A DNA stretch of 64,000 bases from Cercospora beticola (lineage: Eukaryota > Ascomycota > Dothideomycetes > Mycosphaerellales > Mycosphaerellaceae): NCBI RefSeq assembly GCF_033473495.1, contig NC_088936.1:4092001-4156000 (forward strand). Reading direction: 5' to 3'. Position numbers and translations under genes: made by a program. Position 1 is the stretch's first letter; each line of letters starts with the position of its first letter. A model generated the notes under the pieces. The model had not been told where the DNA came from. It searched no databases and saw only the letters and a program-made list of their open reading frames with translations. Below are positions 57,326 through 64,000 of the stretch, in pieces.

Positions 57326-58293
57326 GGCTTGTTGTTGACTTTGTGCCTTGCATGGCAGTGCATGCTTCGTGGTCGGGAGACGACGGGAAGGAAGTAAACA
57401 TAATGAGTAAGCGGTATAGTGGTGGGATCGGCCACTTCACTCCGCCACAACATCATTTCTGCAGAAGAAATCTAGCACAACTTAGGGCTACCGATCAGAA
57501 GACAATGTTGTCGCTGGCGCGACTCACCGCTGTTGGATCTGCTAAAATAATGTGGCTTCACGTCTCAGCACGAATCAGTATGCCGCTGCTCTTCATCAGC
57601 CGCAGAGTCTCAAACGCGATGGTCTGCGATTAACTGGCTTGGGCAAAATATCATCATCACAACCAGATTGGTGACATCCATCGCTGAAGTCTTCCAAAAA
57701 AATGGAATTGCAATTCGCATTGGCCACATACCACCAACACCGCTACCTTTTGCCGCCAAGACTACGAGAGAGCCAGAATGTGACCAGTGCAGCATACCAA
57801 CATGGCCAATGGCAAGTCAGTTCCGTAGGTTGGAGGTGATGCTACAGGGAATCTACTGTTATAGAGATGGCGTAGGTGGTGAGGGTTTTACTTCTCCGAG
57901 ATCTCTTTGTGATCGGACTGTCCTGAGGACCAGAATATGGAAAGATCATCTCCTGAATGTGCACGAAGCGATGTCATTGGTCTTGACGAGGTCATGCCAA
58001 CAAGTATGAAGGGACGAAGAGGCCATTGCGTTCAGCAGATCCGATGGCATGAGGTAGCGGATGAAGGAAATCGCGCATGGGCAGCCTGACTGCAATTGCA
58101 TATATAAGTCCTGGATTGAACCCGATGAAAGAACACCATCAGCCTCAACACAACATCATCAGCAACAACAGCTTAACAAGATCACAACATCCTTCACCAA
58201 AACTTCTTCGATAGAAAAATCCCGAGTACGCGTCATCAGCTACCTTCGTCTCTGCACTCGATTCAAACAATCTTCTGACCACCCTCCAGCAAA
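57326..58293. promoter_or_regulatory. Promoter region of the small secreted protein
   Basis: 968 bp. A strong TATA box TATATAA at 58101-58107 is followed by a CA-rich leader to the ATG at 58294. No other gene is accepted. Confidence 0.5.
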
Positions 58294-58605
58294 ATGCACT
58301 TCAGCACCATCTCCATCATCGCCGCTCTGGCCACCACTATCTCTGCTCAGTGTTCCTGCGCCAGGAACGATGATGCTGGCCGCTGGATTGACTCCCGGTA
58401 TTCTCCAGCCGATGCTATCGACACTTTGACGCGCTCAGGACAGTGCATCAAGGCAGAGACCCAGGGAAATATCTGTGTCAACGGTGATGAGAACAAGTTT
58501 GGATGCTTGAGGCAATTCGCTCGTCAGCAGCAGAGCTACCATGGCGACTGGTTCTTGTGGACTGCGATTCAGTGCGAAGGACTGGACTTGACTTTCACAG
58601 CTTAG
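58294..58605 (+). CDS. Small secreted cysteine-containing protein (effector-like)
   Basis: A single exon of 103 aa. A clear signal peptide (MHFSTISIIAALATTISAQ) is followed by a mature domain with six cysteines at 20, 22, 51, 61, 71 and 94, an even number suited to three disulphides. No known fold or motif is recognised. A strong TATA box lies 187 bp upstream and the leader is CA-rich, which suggests a well-expressed, regulated gene. Size and cysteine content match the usual profile of fungal effectors or antimicrobial proteins. Function is unknown. Confidence 0.7.
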   Translation: MHFSTISIIAALATTISAQCSCARNDDAGRWIDSRYSPADAIDTLTRSGQCIKAETQGNICVNGDENKFGCLRQFARQQQSYHGDWFLWTAIQCEGLDLTFTA

Positions 58606-58967
58606 ATGAGTTGGACAGTAGAGGCAGGGAGAGAGGATTGAAGAAAGGGTGGAGGTGAAGGAAGGGTGGGCGGATTTGTACATTCGTTGAGCTAGACAAA
58701 TGCATGTGGTTTCCATGGGACGCCATGGCACCCTACTACTACGTTCTTTCACTTTCCAATATGCTATTACGATAGACTGGGAGCGGTGCAACCGCCAGTC
58801 ACGAGACATCTCAGGCTGTTCACCAGGGACAAAGCCAATTACTACAAAGAACCAATCAGACACCGTTCACTCAGCAATTCACTGGTTGCGAACTTTGTTC
58901 TAACTTTATTAGAGGTCCTCTACACCTACCATGACGCTCTTCACCTCAAGTGGTAAGACCAGTCAAA
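58606..58967. other. Intergenic region
   Basis: 362 bp between two plus-strand genes. Nothing is recognised beyond UTR-like sequence. Confidence 0.35.
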
Positions 58968-59873
58968 ATGGCAGATCTCAACGCCACTATCAAGCAGACA
59001 ATGATGGTCTCCACACGATCCGCTACCTTCGGGGAGAGAGCCAACAACTACTGGATGCTTGTTGAACCGAAAAGTGGTGCGGAGGCAAGACGCAACCTGG
59101 ACTCGAAGGGCATATCGTACAAAAAGACTTCTTCGATGAACAGGCTATACGAGCTGTCCTACCGTGTACAACGAGGACTGCTGGTATTAGACAAGTACTC
59201 CTTCACAGAGCTCGAGCGAATTTGTGTCCGAAAGCATTACAAACTACCCGACAATCTTCCCAAGGGCAAAGTTGCCGCTCGAAAAGAGCTAACACAGTAC
59301 CTCGAAGCCCGTGATACCCACAACACGTTCGACAAATTTCTCGACTTGCCGGCAGAGCTTCGAGTCATGATTTACAAATTCCATCTTCAAGACCTTGAGG
59401 CCACCGCGGAAAATCTGGAGCACCTCTGGGCGCAGCCACCGATCACCAAAGTCAATAAATTGATCAGAACAGAGACGCTTGACCTTTTCCACAACACCTG
59501 CAACTTCACCTTCAAATTTCGACAGAACTCAGAAGACTATTACGAATGGTGCCGCATGGATCTGAAATTCATCACGAGGGCAAAGATGTATCCAATCCGT
59601 CACCTGCGCGTCTTCGGCCAGATGTTGGTTCAGCGATCTCACCAGTCCAATTGGCTTGTTGTGATTGATACCAAGGCGAAGACTTTTCGCTTGGACCCTG
59701 TGGAGTCTGTGAATCATCCTTTTGCATGGGGTGATGTGGGTTTCGAGGCTGTGCGGTCAGCCATGGAGAAGCGTGTTAAGAAGATCATCGACGAGTGTCG
59801 GGACGAGAGGGGTTTGCTCCTGCTGACGAGTGGGATCAGAGATGGGATCGTGGGTTGGTTCGAGCACAGATGA
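58968..59873 (+). CDS. F-box-like protein, paralog of the 60.1-61.1 kb gene
   Basis: A single exon of 301 aa, starting at the first ATG of the frame (MADLNATIKQTMM). An N-terminal segment ANNYWMLVEPKSGAEARRNL is shared with the neighbouring paralog. At about residue 120 the segment FDKFLDLPAELRVMIYKFHL has the F-box-like pattern (LPxELRxxIY), which in such fungal families usually recruits Skp1. The C-terminal part (KVNKLIRTETLDLFHNTCNF and so on) is typical of large, poorly characterised dothideomycete F-box-like families. Substrate recognition or ubiquitin ligation is inference. Confidence 0.7.
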   Translation: MADLNATIKQTMMVSTRSATFGERANNYWMLVEPKSGAEARRNLDSKGISYKKTSSMNRLYELSYRVQRGLLVLDKYSFTELERICVRKHYKLPDNLPKGKVAARKELTQYLEARDTHNTFDKFLDLPAELRVMIYKFHLQDLEATAENLEHLWAQPPITKVNKLIRTETLDLFHNTCNFTFKFRQNSEDYYEWCRMDLKFITRAKMYPIRHLRVFGQMLVQRSHQSNWLVVIDTKAKTFRLDPVESVNHPFAWGDVGFEAVRSAMEKRVKKIIDECRDERGLLLLTSGIRDGIVGWFEHR

Positions 59874-60122
59874 GGGATGGGGAATGACAGATGTGGACGA
59901 GGATGATTAATGACATATTGGAGATGATGATGGGCATATTATTGAATGCATACCTAGCTGTTACCAATTGATAGCGGCAGTCTTGCGCGATCGACTGCTG
60001 CCAATCGGGAAAGACGCTGTCGTTGATTTCTTCCCGTTCTGATAGAACGTGATAGACCCCTGCGTGCCAGTCTCTAGCATCATAACAACAGGCTGCTTGC
60101 CTGCTTCCGGCCACAAAGCGGC

Positions 60123-60992
60123 TCAGTCACTTCCGATTGCCTCGAAGAGTTTGGCAAAAGGCTGAAGTGTCCTTGCCGTGAATCCATTCTTGATGGAGAC
60201 ATTCTCCTCTACGAAGACGTTCAATCTACGAGTCATGACTTCTCGCACATTCGTCTCCATTGCCAAACTTCCGAAACGAGCACTTGCAGCCGGTGAAGAC
60301 TCCCATCTGGTGCGTACAGAGGTGACGATGTTGCCCTTGGGCTGCAAGTGGACGTAGTAGTCGCAGGCTAGCCTGAACTCCTGGCCGCCAGAGACATCAA
60401 GCATGCCGACGATGTGAAGTCTGCGAATGCGTTGCAATGCTTCCCTTGAAGCCGTACGCAGGAATCTCTCAGTTTCGTCGAATTGAAAATGTGGCACGAG
60501 TCGCACCCCAGGGGCAGGATTAGTTGTATTCCACTGGAGGTCGATGGCCACGTTGAAGGTGGTGTCGTTGTACCATGTGGGAAGTGCCTCCTCTCTGATC
60601 ATTCGGCAAGCCTTCGTCAAGGGAGGTTCTGGCAACAGCATGCCTCCGATCTCGTCGCCACGACACGAGTTTGGAATTGGCTCGCGCTCAGAAGTTCGCT
60701 CACAAATATCTGCGAAGTGGCATTCGTACACCTTCAGTCTGAGCTCTGGCGGAAGCTCCATAAACTGGTCGAATGTCTGCCGTTTGTCCGCTTGTTTCAG
60801 AGTCTTGGCATTTGTGGACTTGGATTTCTCATGGGATAGCCCACGGGCTTGGCAGATGGTCTCCAGCTCAGCAGAGTCGTAACTACGGTAGTCTGGGCGA
60901 CCTTTCTTGGCACGGAGGAAGGCATGTTCCAGCGAGACCCGGTTGTCGGGATTTCTGGGAGTGACATTATTACTTCGGAGATAAAACTTCAT
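60123..60992 (-). CDS. F-box-like protein, main open frame (5' end frameshifted)
   Basis: The open frame encodes 289 aa from MKFYLRSNNVTPR. It contains FDQFMELPPELRLKVYECHF, an F-box-like motif aligned with that of the 58.9-kb paralog. Both proteins share the later KACRMIREEALPTWYNDTTFN-type region. The paralog has about 50 more N-terminal residues. Their counterpart lies just upstream in another frame (60993-61075), so this ATG may be only a fallback start. Whether the gene makes a functional protein is open. Confidence 0.6.
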   Translation of the reverse strand: MKFYLRSNNVTPRNPDNRVSLEHAFLRAKKGRPDYRSYDSAELETICQARGLSHEKSKSTNAKTLKQADKRQTFDQFMELPPELRLKVYECHFADICERTSEREPIPNSCRGDEIGGMLLPEPPLTKACRMIREEALPTWYNDTTFNVAIDLQWNTTNPAPGVRLVPHFQFDETERFLRTASREALQRIRRLHIVGMLDVSGGQEFRLACDYYVHLQPKGNIVTSVRTRWESSPAASARFGSLAMETNVREVMTRRLNVFVEENVSIKNGFTARTLQPFAKLFEAIGSD

Positions 60993-61075
60993 GTCCCCTC
61001 AGAGACCGATTTCGGGTCGACCAATTTCCAATAGTCCTTGGCTGGGAATGAGTTCTGGAATCTGCGTTGCGGCAT
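60993..61075 (-). pseudogene. Displaced 5' coding fragment of the F-box-like gene
   Basis: From the ATG complementary to 61073-61075 a short frame reads MPQRRFQNSFPAKDYWKLVD and PKSVSEG, then stops at a TGA overlapping the next ATG. It matches the paralog's ANNYWMLVEPKS segment. The two frames meet at a run of four Gs, so one missing base could explain the break. No intron with good signals would bridge them. Sequencing error is an alternative. Confidence 0.55.
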
Positions 61076-61809
61076 GTTGGTGGTAACGTATGTACACTTA
61101 TCGTCGCTGAAAGTGTGTCGGAGGTGTGAAATCAGCTAGTAAGGGGCTTTATTGGCTTAGAGCGTGCTTGATCAGTGGAGTCAGGCTTCCGTCGTATGAG
61201 CAGGCCAGATGAATCTGAGAGAATGTGAGACTGATTGACGGGGGGTCGTTTGTAGTATATATGAAGCAAATAGCAATTGCATCCACCTTAGGCTGACCAA
61301 CTTGACAGCCTCATTGGTCGGTTCTCAGCGTATTATCACATCTGGCCGTAGGTCCTTAGTGAACCTACCGAGATCCTACTTGAGGACCTGAGGCCGCCTA
61401 TGTGGCCACGGTGGCAGAAATGCGTGACGGTACGCATCGCATCGTACATAGTGTTTACACGCCTTTGAGCAGAATCGTGATCGCGAGAGTACGCGCGGAG
61501 TGGCAACAGCGAGCAGAAGGAAAATACATCGTGATGGAAGACAATAGCGTGAAGTGGTTAAAGTGAAGGAGATGAGGGAGGTGTACCATCGGAGGTCGGA
61601 GGTTCGGGTTCGGAAATAGCTCGCTTGCCTTGCGTTTCGTCAACAGCTGTGCCTGGAGCTCGATGCATCACTAAACACTCCATCACGAACACGCACATCC
61701 CGCTCCACCATCTCCCACAACTTCACCCATCCACCGCACTCACTGCCATCTTCTAGCGCCATCCTGATCGCTCCCGCTCCTTGGCGCCCTTCCGCTATCA
61801 CCCGCCACC
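61076..61809. promoter_or_regulatory. Divergent region F-box-like gene / RPT5
   Basis: 734 bp. TATA-like sequence (gtatatatga) lies near 61255. A pyrimidine-rich RPT5 leader occupies 61680-61809. Confidence 0.35.
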
Positions 61810-63305
61810 ATGTCGACGCTCGAGGATCTCGATGATTTGGAGCGCGATGGCAAGAAGGAGGAGAACAACGATGGCGACAAGGACAAGAAGAACGATCAGA
61901 ACAAGGACGCCGACATGAAAGACGCAAGTGGCGAGCAAAAGGAGGAAGAGGAGGAAGAGATCGATGCCGAAATCCTCAACTCAAGCACACGCGACATCAA
62001 GGCCCGACGGAGGTTACTGGAGAACGACACGCGCATCATGAAATCGGAATTCCAGCGTCTTTCACACGAGAAGCAGAGCATGCTGGACAAGATCAAAGAC
62101 AACGTCGACAAGATTGACAACAACCGGCAACTACCTTATCTCGTGGGCAACGTAGTTGAGATTCTGGATCTGGACGTGGAAGCGGAAGCGAAGGAAGAAG
62201 GCGCCAACATCGATCTTGATGCTACTCGTGTCGGCAAATCGGCAGTCATTAAGACATCCACACGACAGACCATCTTCCTTCCGCTGATAGGATTGGTCGA
62301 CCACGAGAAGCTGAAGCCGGGTGATCTTATTGGTGTTAACAAGGACTCATATCTGATTCTCGATACGCTTCCCGCTGAGTACGACAGTAGAGTCAAGGCC
62401 ATGGAGGTCGATGAGAAGCCGACGGAGAAGTACACGGATGTCGGTGGTCTTGATAAGCAGATCGAAGAGTTGGTCGAGGCTGTGGTGTGGCCGATGAAGG
62501 AGGCGGAGCGCTTCAAGAAGATCGGCATCAAAGCACCGAAGGGTACGCTCATTCCGCGGCTTTTGATAACTTTTGGCTAACATGTTGACAGGCGCGTTAA
62601 TGTACGGTCCTCCCGGAACTGGCAAGACACTTCTTGCTCGTGCTTGCGCCGCTCAAACCGAAGCCACCTTCCTCAAACTCGCCGGCCCGCAACTGGTGCA
62701 AATGTTCATCGGAGATGGCGCGAAGCTCGTACGCGATTGCTTCGCTCTTGCGAAAGAGAAGGCACCCTCAATCATCTTCATCGATGAGTTGGATGCCGTG
62801 GGAACGAAGCGTTTCGACAGCGAGAAGAGTGGTGACAGAGAAGTGCAGAGAACTATGTTGGAGCTGCTGAACCAGCTGGATGGTTTCGCATCAGACGATC
62901 GCATCAAGGTGTTGGCTGCGACCAACAGAGTTGATGTGCTGGATCCTGCGCTGCTGAGATCCGGTCGTCTGGACAGAAAGATCGAGTTTCCCCTGCCGAA
63001 CGAGGAGGCACGAGCACAAATTCTGCGCATCCACAGCCGAAAGATGACAGTAGACGAGGGTGTGAACTGGCCTGAGCTGTCACGAAGCACGGATGAGTTT
63101 GGAGGTGCTATGCTGAAGGCTGTTTGTGTGGAGGCTGGCATGATTGCACTGCGCAGTGGGCACAGCAAGATCTCACACGAGCACTACGTGGATGCGATCG
63201 CGGAAGTGCAGGCGAAGAAGAAGGTATGTTTTCACTTCGTTTTCTACAGCGCAAGAGAAAGTTTGCTAACGATACTTACAGGACACTGTCAACTTCTATG
63301 CTTAA
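61810..63305 (+). CDS. RPT5: 26S proteasome regulatory ATPase subunit Rpt5
   Basis: One of the six AAA+ ATPases that unfold substrates and open the 20S gate. Exons are 61810-62542, 62592-63223 and 63282-63305 (introns 49 and 58 bp); 462 aa. The N-terminus is highly charged, then a coiled coil, an OB domain, and the AAA module. That module has Walker A GPPGTGKT at 250-257, Walker B FIDE with Asp309-Glu310, and a [20 protein letters not shown] arginine-finger region. The last exon supplies only DTVNFYA, whose FYA is the C-terminal HbYX motif that docks into the 20S pocket. This supports the splice model. The acidic N-terminus and the HbYX end fit Rpt5. Confidence 0.95.
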
Positions 63306-63838
63306 GCGTGGCATTACATGGCGTGGCGCCCAGGAGCGCATCGGTAGATCATGTATACTACTTGACACGAATCACAACCAAATTCATGTACGATCGAAGT
63401 CTACGTTCTGCATCTATAACTTCATCTGTCTTCGCGCCTCGCCGATCGTTGAACCGAAGCAAACATGGGATTCGTTAAGCAGCACGTGTGCGCGCTTACG
63501 TTGTCGCGTTCTCACTAGGTTATGCTTGCATTGCTTGAAGAGCATTGTTTCCTGCCATTGCAATTTTCGAGCCTATGCAGGCCTAGTGCTAAATCTGGCC
63601 GGCTTCGTTAGATCTTCCAGTGGCAACTTTGAGAACACCAAAGAGCAATCACTGCAGTTGATCATGAAAGCCCAATTTTGAGAGTTACAGGAGGTGACGA
63701 CAATGCTTCGCCTTGATTCTACCATACAACGCTTTCTTGGACCCCAGCTTGCTTCTGCTGTGCGTGTGTCGTTCATGTTTCGGACATGGTTATTAGTTAT
63801 TGTTGCTACACAAATTTTACCATGCAAGTACCATTCCC
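63306..63838. other. Tail-to-tail intergenic region
   Basis: 533 bp of shared 3' sequence between RPT5 and the right-edge gene. No gene is recognised. Confidence 0.35.
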
Positions 63839-64000
63839 TCACACATCAGGGTGATCTTCCTTGTACTTGGGATCTTGGTAGTGTCTGCCATAGTCAGCTG
63901 GATCCGACACATCGCAGGCTCATATAAGGAAGCATCGACTTACGGATATCGAGGTTCTGCAGGCTTCTTCCATTTCACCTTCTCTCGAATAGCGGCAAGA
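63839..64000 (-). CDS. C-terminal end of an unidentified conserved protein (runs off right edge)
   Basis: On the minus strand an exon from the window edge to 63944 reads LAAIREKVKWKKPAEPRYP. A 59-bp intron follows (GTAAGT..CTGAC..GGCAG, 63885-63943). The last exon (63839-63884) encodes HYQDPKYKEDHPDV and a stop. The clean splice signals and protein-like composition support a real gene. The fragment is too short to name; the basic, aromatic character would fit a small mitochondrial protein, but this is a guess. Confidence 0.55.

Overview
The window comes from a filamentous ascomycete, probably a dothideomycete. Genes are split by many short introns (about 47-118 bp, GT..AG, with CTAAC/CTGAC-like branch sites). 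They are tightly packed on both strands, and the gene set is typically fungal (ATG11, CCR4-NOT, F-BAR/SH3 ring protein, GH11 xylanase, Zn2Cys6 factor, effector-like secreted protein). The dothideomycete placement is an inference from overall protein character; no marker sequence fixes it. All exon models were built by hand, and each reading frame closes exactly.

Layout. 1-27.5 kb is mostly housekeeping: ATG11 (left edge, partial), kynureninase, an RBR ubiquitin ligase, the signal peptidase subunit SEC11, a PWWP-like protein, the CCR4-NOT scaffold NOT1, the oxysterol-binding protein KES1, a Myb/SANT-like protein, a membrane-anchored orphan, and a Cdc15/Imp2-type F-BAR/SH3 protein.

28.4-42.2 kb is the most interesting part, a six-gene catabolic cluster. 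It holds an HMG-CoA lyase fused to a methylglutaconyl-CoA-hydratase-like domain, an acyl-CoA synthetase, a biotin-dependent carboxylase beta subunit, the matching biotinylated alpha subunit, an isovaleryl-type acyl-CoA dehydrogenase and a Zn2Cys6 regulator. Together they would activate a branched acid, desaturate it, carboxylate it on the branch methyl, hydrate it and cleave it. Isovalerate would give acetyl-CoA and acetoacetate. An isoprenoid acid would follow the same chemistry known from bacterial acyclic-terpene (Atu) pathways. The dehydrogenase ends SKL, the beta subunit ARL, and the synthetase and the fusion both end PRL. None of the enzymes has an obvious mitochondrial presequence. This points to a complete peroxisomal route rather than the usual mitochondrial leucine pathway. 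The genes are arranged head-to-head and tail-to-tail, so the five enzyme genes need only three promoter regions.

42-64 kb mixes housekeeping genes (prephenate dehydrogenase TYR1, RPS14, proteasome ATPase RPT5) with accessory or secreted functions: a multi-pass membrane orphan, a small zinc-ribbon protein, a GH11 xylanase, an SDR, a GFO/IDH/MocA oxidoreductase, a PIR1-like/But2-like secreted protein, a six-cysteine secreted protein, and two F-box-like paralogs, one with a frameshifted 5' end. A partial gene runs off the right edge.
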